From Methylococcaceae bacterium (GTDB lineage: Bacteria; Pseudomonadota; Gammaproteobacteria; Methylococcales; Methylomonadaceae): a stretch of 20,688 bases of DNA. The stretch's first letter is position 1. Each line of letters starts with the position of its first letter. Made by a program: the position numbers and the translations under genes. Positions 8,574 through 15,992 of the stretch are shown here, in pieces. The notes below the pieces were generated by a model, which was not told where the DNA came from, did not search any database, and saw only the letters and a program-made list of their open reading frames with translations. Location of the stretch: NCBI GenBank assembly GCA_947505055.1, contig CANNLO010000052.1, positions 1 to 20,688 on the forward strand. Direction: 5' to 3'.

Positions 8574-9339
8574 AAAGCTTAGTCCATGGGGCGCTACCAG
8601 ACTGCCAAAGCTTTTCTAAATCATTTCTATCTCTTAGCGTATCCATACAATGCCAGAATTCAGTATGTTTAAATGCCATAAGTTCGCCATTGCTAGCTAT
8701 TTTTTCCAATGGCTCACGTTCAAAAACATCATCATCGCCTTTGATATATTGAAGCACCTCAGGTTCCACTACCATGAAACCACCATTTATCCAATCACCA
8801 CCAAACTCTGGCTTTTCAACAAAGCTGTTAACCTGATTATTGACGTCTATTTCAAGCTTACCGTACCTTGATGTCGGATGAACCGTAGTCATAGTTAACA
8901 GTTTTCCATGTTTTTTATGATAGTCCAAAAGTTCTTTTAAGTTAACATTCGAAACACCGTCTCCATATGTCAACATAAAAGTATCATCTAAATATGTGGC
9001 TAATCTTTTAATTCGCCCCCCAGTCATTGTTTCAGCACCCGTATCGACTAAAGTTATTCGCCAATCTAAAGTATTTTTTGGAAAAACTTCCACGTCTCCG
9101 GTTTTAAGATCAACAGACAAATCGGCATGACGAGCGTGATAATTTGTAAAATAATCCTTAACTTTATAACCTTTATATCCTAATGCAATTATGAAATCAT
9201 TAAAGCCATAAGATGAATATATATTCATAATGTGCCACAAAATCGGGTAGCCCCCAATTTCTACCATAGGCTTAGGTATTTCATCTGTTTTTTCTGACAA
9301 TCGAGTCCCTAAACCGCCTGCTAAAATAACCACTTTCAT
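8566..9339 (-). CDS. rfbF: Glucose-1-phosphate cytidylyltransferase
   Basis: This enzyme makes CDP-glucose from CTP and glucose 1-phosphate, the entry to CDP-3,6-dideoxyhexoses and other CDP-sugars. Its 257 residues match the family's length. The nucleotide-binding loop is LAGGLGTRLSE (6-16), with the conserved PKPM (K23). IGGYPILWHIM, GYKGYKVKDYF, VDTG...MTGGRIKR, TYGDGVSNV, NGGFMV and FWHCMDTLRDR follow, all RfbF landmarks. The ATG at 9339 has GGAG at seven bases. It overlaps the following transferase gene by 8 bases and follows the radical SAM gene after 63 bases. The normal partner rfbG (CDP-glucose 4,6-dehydratase) is not in this window, which is unusual. The assignment itself is secure. 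Confidence 0.96.
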   Translation of the reverse strand: MKVVILAGGLGTRLSEKTDEIPKPMVEIGGYPILWHIMNIYSSYGFNDFIIALGYKGYKVKDYFTNYHARHADLSVDLKTGDVEVFPKNTLDWRITLVDTGAETMTGGRIKRLATYLDDTFMLTYGDGVSNVNLKELLDYHKKHGKLLTMTTVHPTSRYGKLEIDVNNQVNSFVEKPEFGGDWINGGFMVVEPEVLQYIKGDDDVFEREPLEKIASNGELMAFKHTEFWHCMDTLRDRNDLEKLWQSGSAPWTKLYD

Positions 9340-9402
9340 GTCATGTCTCCAGCTCGTTAATTAAATCTAACTTGACCTTATTTCATACTTAGCACATCAG
9401 AA

Positions 9403-10419
9403 CTATTCAACTCCACCCTCTACACAATTTTGACATTGCGGGATTTCATTGTAACGCCCACTTTGATGCATATCTCTAAGCCAATTAATTTTCTCTCCAT
9501 GCCATATTTCTTTAATTTGGCTCGCAGAAGTAATCTTCCCAACTGGAAGTTGCTCCCCCCAAAATGTACAGCAAGGCAATACCATGTGCTCATTAGTAAT
9601 AACAAGCTGTTTAAAAGGAAATGAGCAACGAAAACCTTCTTTTCTTTTATCAGTAGATGTCTTACTTTTTATTTCCATACTTGACATCGTTGGCTTTATA
9701 AACTCCTGAATACCAATCATATCAACCTTACCCTTCCATTGCTCAATGAAAGCGGGAAGTTGATCCTCATTTATTTCCGTTCTAACAAAGTTGACTCTAA
9801 TAAGTGGGGTTATACTTTTGGCTTCATTTTTAGCTTCAAGCAAATGTTCGATATTTTTAATTACAGTGGGAAGCTTGCCGCCTGGACGAAGTTTGTCATA
9901 TATTTCTTCGGTAACTGCATCTATTGAAACTTGAACTCTAGTAAGTCCAGAAGAAACCATTCTTTTACATACTTCTGGTGTCATTAACATTCCATTTGTA
10001 CTAAGATAAATATCTAATACACCAGCTTCTTTTGCATAATCTACAAACTTAAACAAATCATCACGAATAAGTGGCTCGTTAATATAGTTGAGCTTTAATG
10101 CTTTTAGGCCATTCTTAACAGACTCATCAATAATTTCTTTGTACAACTCATAAGAAAACCATGTTGATTTCCCTTTTCCCTTTGGCGACTCGGCAGATAT
10201 AGGACACATAGGACATCGTAAATTACACGATGCATTTAACTCAATATCCAGCTGTATTGGATAATCACTTATTTCTAAATTTGCGGCTTTATCATATGAA
10301 TTTCGGTAATCAGCCCACGCATTATCTCCATACACCTGAGCCAACTTGTCCATTTCCTCACGACCAATCACTCCAGTTAACTCGGTAGATCTTAATATTT
10401 TTTTTTCATCTTCATTCAC
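9403..10419 (-). CDS. Radical SAM/SPASM-domain enzyme of a glycan locus
   Basis: The 338-residue protein carries the radical SAM cluster motif CxxxCxxC (C65, C69, C72) that binds a 4Fe-4S cluster and SAM. The barrel follows with NEPLIRDDL, LSTNGMLMT and VSIDAVTEEIYDKLRPGG. The C-terminal SPASM region has FRCSFPF, LPCCTFWGE and a final CxxC (C329, C332) for auxiliary clusters. A radical reaction on a sugar, nucleotide sugar or other small substrate is expected, but the substrate cannot be read from the sequence. No peptide precursor gene is nearby. The start is GTG at 10419, supported by AAAGGA seven bases upstream. It lies 109 bases after the GT-B-like gene and 63 before rfbF, so co-transcription is likely but not tight. 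Confidence 0.93.
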   Translation of the reverse strand: MNEDEKKILRSTELTGVIGREEMDKLAQVYGDNAWADYRNSYDKAANLEISDYPIQLDIELNASCNLRCPMCPISAESPKGKGKSTWFSYELYKEIIDESVKNGLKALKLNYINEPLIRDDLFKFVDYAKEAGVLDIYLSTNGMLMTPEVCKRMVSSGLTRVQVSIDAVTEEIYDKLRPGGKLPTVIKNIEHLLEAKNEAKSITPLIRVNFVRTEINEDQLPAFIEQWKGKVDMIGIQEFIKPTMSSMEIKSKTSTDKRKEGFRCSFPFKQLVITNEHMVLPCCTFWGEQLPVGKITSASQIKEIWHGEKINWLRDMHQSGRYNEIPQCQNCVEGGVE

Positions 10420-10426
10420 AATACAA

Positions 10427-10432
10427 TCCTTT
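10427..10432 (-). promoter_or_regulatory. Shine-Dalgarno AAAGGA for the GTG start of the radical SAM gene
   Basis: The minus strand reads AAAGGA, seven bases, GTG (10419-10417). No in-frame ATG exists near this position, so the site fixes the GTG start. Confidence 0.7.
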
Positions 10433-10528
10433 ATTAATTATTTAAGTTCAATTCAATACTATGAAACTGAGAAACGAAATAAAGTAATCCATTAAAATTA
10501 TTCATCAACGCTTACCTAAAAATGGATA

Positions 10529-12154
10529 TTATGGGAGCCTGCTAAATATTCTAGTCCGAATAGAAACTAAGGGGCTATGTAAAAATTTTGATCTCTTTTT
10601 ATTATCTGAAATAAGATTCAACAGCCCATTAACAATCGGCTTCCATCCATCTATCAACCTGTTATATAGAACAAATATCCATAGTGCACGAATTTCAGTT
10701 ATGACTCCATCGCGAAACATAAGCATCCATACATAAAAGCCTTCTTTGATATTATCTGGCATTAAAAAAATTGGCTTTACACCGACGTGCTGAATAGAAA
10801 ATGCATACGCACTAGCTCCATCCTTACGCTGTATTTGAAGTGGAAATTTTGAAAAATCTTTCCTAACAGCATCCTTCACTAAATCAATCAATTCCCTAAT
10901 GGTTTTAGCCTTCACTGTAGCGCAAAAAGCTTCATACTGAGAAGTCCCCACTGTTATTACTGGCTTTCCAAGAAAGGCAGCTTCAATTCCAGCAGTTGAT
11001 CCAGCCGAGATTACAAGATCTGCAGCCCTCATTATAGAATAGCTATCAATTTTCGATTCTGCCTCAATTACTTTAACTTTTTCCATCACATTCAATTCAA
11101 GTAGTGCATTATTAAATTCAGCATCTGAATTTGCCATGTTTGGATGTATTCGGACATACATCATTAGCTCCGGAATTGCATTGACAACATACTTAATTGC
11201 TTCAATTTGGTCACATGGTCGACCTTCTATCACCTCTTTTACGCCAGCAATCTCATCTTCTGAAGAAACATAAAAGACCACATTAAAATTTTTGTTACTC
11301 CAATCATCTGGCAACTTTTCTAACTCTTGATTTTTAACAAAAATTGGCTCCATGCCATTTATGAGCCTGTTTGCCCTATTTTTAAACCACGATTCACCGA
11401 TATCCATCTTGTCTTGGGTGGACAAAGGATATTCTTCAAATGTTTTATATAGTTGCCGTGAAAAAGCCTTACGGTCATGCGAATAAGTTCCATGCGTTAC
11501 TATATAATCCATGAATCCATAAGATGGGTACTCGTGAACCAAAATATCAATAGAAGACTTTTGCGCCAACCTAAGTAACGGTCTATACCTACTTATCCTA
11601 GCGTTAAATATATAGACTCTATCAGGCAATTTACTCGTTAAATGATTTAATGCGGAGTAATAACTCCTCAATGCAATGCTAATATCATTTTTTAAATATT
11701 TAAAATAATCATCGGGCTTAAGCTGTGATAGTCTCAAATTAGACATTACAGTAGATAAGGCACTTTCAAAAATATCGACACCCTGCAAATTTACTAGAGA
11801 CTTAATTGAATTTTCATCTTTGGAAGCCACTTCTAAATCTTGTAATATAGTTGCAATACTTAACTGCTGCGCCATAGTTAAACATTCATATTCCACAATT
11901 TCCAATGCCCCATTTTTAGAATCTAGCCACCTCAACCCAGCCCTAACTCTTGATTGACACTCTTTACAGTACCTGCTCTTAATTTTGCCATTCAACCCTG
12001 AGTTATTCACCTCACAACTCACTTGACTACCGCGACAATATGAAAATACCACTCTATTGCCTGAAAGGAGTTCTCTTTGTGCAATATCAAGCTCATACTC
12101 CAACATAGGCCAAAGCCCAAATGCTGAATGAATAAATACTGTTTTTTGTTTCAT
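10529..12154 (-). CDS. GT-B-like surface-carbohydrate biosynthesis protein with N-terminal Cys cluster
   Basis: The 541-residue protein resembles large bacterial GT-B-fold proteins of polysaccharide loci whose exact reaction is rarely known. The N-terminus has a glycine-poor Rossmann-like start, ELDIAQRELLSGNRVVFSYC, then cysteines C40, C47, C63 and C66 (YCKECQSR). As I recall, the pattern C..C..CxxC followed by R.GL recurs in this family, so it may bind a metal. The C-terminal domain shows YVRIHPNM, a helix, then AADLVISAGSTAGIEAAFLGKPVITVG, the donor-binding region found in capsule synthesis and CDP-glycerol-transferase-like proteins. ATG 12154 has AGGA close by. It is the first gene after a terminator and a 343-base gap, so it may open a new transcript. 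The molecular function is unproven. Confidence 0.75.
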   Translation of the reverse strand: MKQKTVFIHSAFGLWPMLEYELDIAQRELLSGNRVVFSYCRGSQVSCEVNNSGLNGKIKSRYCKECQSRVRAGLRWLDSKNGALEIVEYECLTMAQQLSIATILQDLEVASKDENSIKSLVNLQGVDIFESALSTVMSNLRLSQLKPDDYFKYLKNDISIALRSYYSALNHLTSKLPDRVYIFNARISRYRPLLRLAQKSSIDILVHEYPSYGFMDYIVTHGTYSHDRKAFSRQLYKTFEEYPLSTQDKMDIGESWFKNRANRLINGMEPIFVKNQELEKLPDDWSNKNFNVVFYVSSEDEIAGVKEVIEGRPCDQIEAIKYVVNAIPELMMYVRIHPNMANSDAEFNNALLELNVMEKVKVIEAESKIDSYSIMRAADLVISAGSTAGIEAAFLGKPVITVGTSQYEAFCATVKAKTIRELIDLVKDAVRKDFSKFPLQIQRKDGASAYAFSIQHVGVKPIFLMPDNIKEGFYVWMLMFRDGVITEIRALWIFVLYNRLIDGWKPIVNGLLNLISDNKKRSKFLHSPLVSIRTRIFSRLP

Positions 12155-12497
12155 AATCCTAGATAACCTCTCTCTACTTTTGAGATTAGATGCGAGATGG
12201 AATAAGCGACAAATACCCCCCTCAAATATAAATCCTTTACAGGCAAAATCTGTGCAGACTTTAAATTTGTATTAATAGCACAAAATCATATTTTGCAAGC
12301 ATCAAAGTAAAGCTGCATTGAAAGAGTTGGTTTCGAGAGGTTGTTTTCATAAAAAATTTAACCACCATGTCCGGGAAATGCTTGAATCTGCTTATGAAAA
12401 TCATTAGATGGCTATATAGCAAAACATAGTTTGCATTCTTAAATAAAAAAATAAACCCAGCGACTGGTTTTACTTATAAGCATTATATTTAAATAAC
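12155..12497. other. Gene-free stretch of 343 bases between amidase and GT-B-like gene
   Basis: The right end holds a probable terminator for the upstream operon (12441-12470). The rest is AT-rich. A weak promoter candidate for the minus-strand gene starting at 12154 is TTGCAA (12293-12298) with an extended -10 TGCTATTAA (TATTAA at 12272-12277), but the 15-base spacer is short. The promoter region contains an imperfect palindrome around GCAAAATATGATTTTGTGC (12278-12296), a possible operator. A 48-codon open frame (12404 down to 12258, minus) lacks a Shine-Dalgarno sequence and any family resemblance; I do not call it a gene. Confidence 0.5.
12441..12470 (-). terminator. Probable rho-independent terminator after the amidase gene
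   Basis: On the minus strand AAACCAG, loop TCG, CTGGGTTT forms a hairpin: a 4-base CCAG/CTGG stem, one A.G mismatch, then three A-T pairs. Seven T residues follow (12451-12445), then ATTT. It begins 28 bases after the amidase stop. The stem is short, so termination may be partial. Confidence 0.6.
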
Positions 12498-13856
12498 TTA
12501 ACTATGAATTGCCTGACTGCCCGACACCAAAATATCTCGATTCACAAGCTCTTCAACACCCTGAAGCAGCAAATAATCGTTCCATCGCCGCGAAACAAAC
12601 TGCGCACCAAATGGAAGTCCTTTTGGGCAACGGAACGTTGGTGCTGCAATTGCTGGCAAATGACCCATCGTCCATATTAAAGATGGATCTGGCAACTCTT
12701 CCACACCTCTTAACGGTGCTGAGCTTGCTGTACCTAATGACAAAACAAAATCATAAGGCATAAGAAGTTGATCCAATCTTTCACAATAGATTTCTTGGTT
12801 AGCTAGAGCCCTTTTTAATTCGACTGGGCTGATCAACTCACCGGCTTCGATCATTTCTTTCATGATGGGTGTAACATGTGATTCCATTTTCTTTTCGTTC
12901 TGAAAATAGTAAGAGAGTGATTTATTGTAAATAATTGAATGAATATCATGCGAGGCATGCAAGTCAATTGGCCATTCAACTTCTTCCACTTCAAACCCTA
13001 TTTGAGAGTCAATTCTTTTAGCCAAATCTTCAACAGACTGCCTCGCATAGCCTTCCGCCTTATCCCATGTCTGGGTTTTCACAAAACCAACACGCCATGG
13101 TCGAGATGAAGGCTTTGGTTGCTCTCCTTGACTATCTACGTTCTTATAAACATAAGGATAATCAGGCCCCTTTACTCTTACGACATCTAAAATAGACCTC
13201 AAGCTCTCAGCATGAGCAGCAACAAAACCCACGGTATCTAGCGAATCTGTAGTTTTGAGCACCCCAGTCCGGGGAATCATGCCGAACGACGGTTTCATTC
13301 CCCAAACACCACAAAAACTTGCTGGGCGGACAATAGATCCAGCTGTTTGTGTTGCCAATGCAAATGGTACCATTCCTGTTGAAACTGCAGCAGCAGATCC
13401 ACTAGATGAAGTGCCAGGCGTTTTTGATGCATCGTGAGGATTCAGCGTTTCATTAAGAGCATGCACTGCAAACTCGGCAGTCACTGTTTTACCTACGACA
13501 ACTCCCCCAGCAAAAATTAGTGAGTCCACAACCCTGGCATTATTACCAGGTGTAAAGTCTTTCCATAACGGAGATCCCATTTGAGTTGGAAATGCTTTTG
13601 TATTAAAGATATCTTTAACTCCAAATGGTATGCCATCAAGTGGAAGCAAGCGTCCCCGCGACTTGTATTTTAAATAGGCCTGCTCAGACTCTAATCGAAG
13701 TTTATCTAAATCGAAATTAACCCATGCTAAAGTATCAGCTTCTTTCTCATTGATTTTATCTGCTGTAGCATCTGCCATATCTCTAAAAGACAAAGTGCCG
13801 AGCTCAACATTTTTTAGCAATGTAGGGATAGATTGTTCCAAAAAAATGCTACTCAT
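12498..13856 (-). CDS. Amidase-signature family hydrolase coupled to sugar amidotransferase
   Basis: This is a 452-residue serine amidase related to GatA and AtzF. The Ser-cisSer-Lys triad is visible: K81 in GVKDIF, cis-Ser S150 in GTSSSGS and nucleophile S174 in TAGSIVRPAS, followed by FCGVWGMKPSFGMIPRTGV. Family members release ammonia or an amine from an amide; GatA does this with glutamine for a partner enzyme. The gene overlaps the sugar amidotransferase by 8 bases and has an unusually strong AAGGAGG six bases before its ATG. I infer that it may supply ammonia to that enzyme, or hydrolyse an amide on a sugar intermediate. It is the last gene of the operon, followed by a terminator. The amidase-signature family is certain; substrate and role are inferred. 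A stray catabolic amidase is the alternative, but the coupling argues against this. Confidence 0.92.
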   Translation of the reverse strand: MSSIFLEQSIPTLLKNVELGTLSFRDMADATADKINEKEADTLAWVNFDLDKLRLESEQAYLKYKSRGRLLPLDGIPFGVKDIFNTKAFPTQMGSPLWKDFTPGNNARVVDSLIFAGGVVVGKTVTAEFAVHALNETLNPHDASKTPGTSSSGSAAAVSTGMVPFALATQTAGSIVRPASFCGVWGMKPSFGMIPRTGVLKTTDSLDTVGFVAAHAESLRSILDVVRVKGPDYPYVYKNVDSQGEQPKPSSRPWRVGFVKTQTWDKAEGYARQSVEDLAKRIDSQIGFEVEEVEWPIDLHASHDIHSIIYNKSLSYYFQNEKKMESHVTPIMKEMIEAGELISPVELKRALANQEIYCERLDQLLMPYDFVLSLGTASSAPLRGVEELPDPSLIWTMGHLPAIAAPTFRCPKGLPFGAQFVSRRWNDYLLLQGVEELVNRDILVSGSQAIHS

Positions 13857-15084
13857 CAGACGCCTCCTTTTTATCTCTAGTTATTCTTGGATCAGGTTGA
13901 TTTAAGTGTTTTTGAATAATCTGTTCTACAAAGGGCACTAATCGTTCCGCATTAAGCTTCTCTTTAGGGTGAATTGGCAAATCTATATCCTTTAAACCTG
14001 CCAACTTTTTCTCTTTCATAACATGATAAAAATCGGCTTCGCTTAACCCTGTAATTTTCAAATAATAATCCAGCGCATCGGGTCGCTCTTGATCGTGTTT
14101 TTTAATCAGCTCAAAGCCTTCACTTCTAGTCAAGAGCCCATTACGAACGTCTACGGATGCTTGTCCGGTAGATCTACCAAAACCACGCTTCAGATAGCAT
14201 GTAAAATCATGTACACCCGACATTATACATTCTGCGCTCTTATAGCCTTTATAGGCTCCTTCCATTTCCGTTTCTCGCCAACCATAGACTTCACGAATCC
14301 ACTCTGTCTGACGCTCCTCATCCCAAAACATGTAATCGCCTAAATGAATGCCCCAAACGCCGGTCTTTTCAATTTCTTCATAACTAGGCAACTCAAAAGG
14401 ATGTAAGTCCTTAGCACTTAAATCAATACCAATCATTTCCTCAGCGGTTAGCTTAGCTGACACTTTTGTAAAGTAGTCACGATCAAATTTTGTCCCTGGA
14501 CAACTATAGGTAGCCCGACCGGCACTCTCCGCTATAGACTCTCCCCAAACCAACAAGGGAATTTTGAAACGTGTTGCTACTTGTAAAGGAAAGGCGCCAA
14601 CACCGGAATGACAATGCCAACATGCGTCACCAATAGCATCCAAAGACTTTTTAGCTAATCGATTAACTAAGCCTCGTGCCGGTGTAAATTGAAGATGGTC
14701 AAGATCAAATACTTCTAGGCAGCGTTGTAGGTTGTAAAACCCCGTTTCAGAAACCCAATTTTGATTAAAAGTTACAGCTAATGGTTTTAAACCATAAACC
14801 TTAGTTAAGACATGTGCTTGAAAAAAACTGTCTTTACCACCAGATATTGGTAACACACAGTCGTAACCATTGCCAGACTTGGCTTTAGCCTCATCTAAAA
14901 TCGTTCTCAGTTGCTTCTCTCGTAAAGTCCAATCAATATGCATTTTTTCTTCTGATGAACGGCATGCGGTGCATATCCCCATCTCATCAAACTGAACCCC
15001 CTCCTGAGTTTCTGGCACACAACACCGTGTACAGTACTTGATACCATTAATAGGCTCAGACGATACATCACTCATTATTTTCAT
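13849..15084 (-). CDS. N-acetyl sugar amidotransferase (WbpG/PseA family)
   Basis: This PP-loop ATPase is expected to convert a sugar acetamido group to an acetamidino group using ATP and ammonia. Its 411 residues carry an N-terminal cysteine cluster (C18, C21, C22; C38, C41), the pyrophosphatase loop SGGKDS (81-86), ACWHCHSGVGAFP and VWGESIAESAG. The later segments HDFTCYLKRGFGRSTGQAS and RSEGFELIKKHD are typical of the WbpG/PseA family. In relatives such as Pseudomonas wbpG and Campylobacter pseA, HisH- and HisF-like genes lie alongside to deliver ammonia from glutamine. None is present here; an amidase gene overlaps the 3' end instead. ATG 15084 is supported by AAGG about eight bases upstream and overlaps the preceding gene by 17 bases. 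In context, the product would act on a nonulosonic acid or another diamino sugar. Confidence 0.93.
   Translation of the reverse strand: MKIMSDVSSEPINGIKYCTRCCVPETQEGVQFDEMGICTACRSSEEKMHIDWTLREKQLRTILDEAKAKSGNGYDCVLPISGGKDSFFQAHVLTKVYGLKPLAVTFNQNWVSETGFYNLQRCLEVFDLDHLQFTPARGLVNRLAKKSLDAIGDACWHCHSGVGAFPLQVATRFKIPLLVWGESIAESAGRATYSCPGTKFDRDYFTKVSAKLTAEEMIGIDLSAKDLHPFELPSYEEIEKTGVWGIHLGDYMFWDEERQTEWIREVYGWRETEMEGAYKGYKSAECIMSGVHDFTCYLKRGFGRSTGQASVDVRNGLLTRSEGFELIKKHDQERPDALDYYLKITGLSEADFYHVMKEKKLAGLKDIDLPIHPKEKLNAERLVPFVEQIIQKHLNQPDPRITRDKKEASDE
13863..13869 (-). promoter_or_regulatory. Full-strength Shine-Dalgarno AAGGAGG for the amidase
   Basis: The minus strand reads AAGGAGG, six bases, ATG (13856). 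It lies inside the end of the amidotransferase gene and is the best ribosome-binding site in the window, suggesting efficient coupled expression of the amidase. Confidence 0.8.
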
Positions 15085-15985
15085 AAATTGACCTTTTATT
15101 TTCTAAAATATTCTGTAGGTAAGCTATCTTGCTATGTGGCAATACGCAAGGTCTGCCTCCTGGTGGAATGCAACTTATCACTTTTTTGTTTGCCAGCAAT
15201 GCTACAACCATGGCCATAGACTCACACCCCACAACAACATCGCTGTCAGCGATTTCTTCTAACAAGGGACGAGTCCCACCGAATTGAATTGGCAGTTTAA
15301 ACTCATGCTGTATCCAATAATATTTATCTATCGGTTCAGATGGATGCGGGCGAATCAAGATAGATTCAACTGGCTTGCCTAATACCGAAATATTAGAAAG
15401 AAAATAACGCAATGCTTCTTCTTCCACATACCCCCAAAAACGTGCATCACCATGATGCAACAATGCGTGGATACTAACAGGCTCACAAACATAGAGAATG
15501 GTAATAAAGTCTAAATGCGACGACCTGTTCATTTGATACGCACAGAGTTCTTTTCGTATATCCTGCAAATAAGGATTTTCCATCAAGACAACTGGTATAA
15601 TCGGGAATATTTCTTTTACCAACGCTTCAGCCATGGTATCACCAACCCAGATTTCATCAGGCAAAACTGTTGCACCTAAACGGGAAAATCGTTCACGATA
15701 ATTCACCCAATGATCAAGAAAAGCAACTGAGCGTTTCCCAGACTCACGCGCTAATTTTATGGCATTAAACTCAATATCTGATTGCCAACTAGTACTACAA
15801 ATAATGGATATCGATTGACTAATGGCATCTTCGAGTGAAGTGTTTTTAATGGGCCCTAATTTACGTTCAAAAATCTTTAGTGCAGGCCCCTCTAATACAT
15901 AAAGGCAATCAAGATTATGATGTTGAACATAGCTACTGAGAACTTCCGCACCGCCCGCATCATGAGAAACTACCGCTACTCTCAT
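15068..15985 (-). CDS. GT-B-like protein of unknown specificity
   Basis: From the preferred start this is a 305-residue protein. MRVAVVSHDAGGAEVLSSYV opens a Rossmann-like domain. The middle contains FLDHWVNYRERF and LPDEIWVGD. The C-terminal half reads ILIRPHPSEP, then ADSDVVVGCESMAMVVALLANKKVISCIPPGG, a donor-site-like arrangement reminiscent of polysialyltransferase and capsule-transferase folds. I do not recognise a defined family. I chose ATG 15985 because the conserved-looking fold starts there, only 7 bases after the acetyltransferase stop. Longer in-frame starts at 16000 and 16027 would overlap that gene and have no better ribosome-binding site. It overlaps the amidotransferase gene by 17 bases, so it probably serves the same sugar pathway, either as a transferase or as a nucleotide-sugar hydrolase like PseG/NeuC. 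Both are guesses. Confidence 0.7.
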   Translation of the reverse strand: MRVAVVSHDAGGAEVLSSYVQHHNLDCLYVLEGPALKIFERKLGPIKNTSLEDAISQSISIICSTSWQSDIEFNAIKLARESGKRSVAFLDHWVNYRERFSRLGATVLPDEIWVGDTMAEALVKEIFPIIPVVLMENPYLQDIRKELCAYQMNRSSHLDFITILYVCEPVSIHALLHHGDARFWGYVEEEALRYFLSNISVLGKPVESILIRPHPSEPIDKYYWIQHEFKLPIQFGGTRPLLEEIADSDVVVGCESMAMVVALLANKKVISCIPPGGRPCVLPHSKIAYLQNILENKRSIYENNE

Positions 15986-15992
15986 TGCCAGT

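Noticed and set aside
12360..12396. Stretch whose minus-strand translation in one frame reads HKQIQAFPGHGG, reminiscent of an IS3-type OrfA
   Set aside because: Only about seven residues resemble the AFPGHG segment, a stop follows at once, and there are no inverted repeats or further transposase pieces, so I cannot support an insertion-sequence remnant.
12258..12404. Small open frame of 48 codons in the spacer, minus strand
   Set aside because: It has no Shine-Dalgarno sequence, no family resemblance and overlaps the promoter-like region; such a frame is expected by chance in AT-rich DNA.
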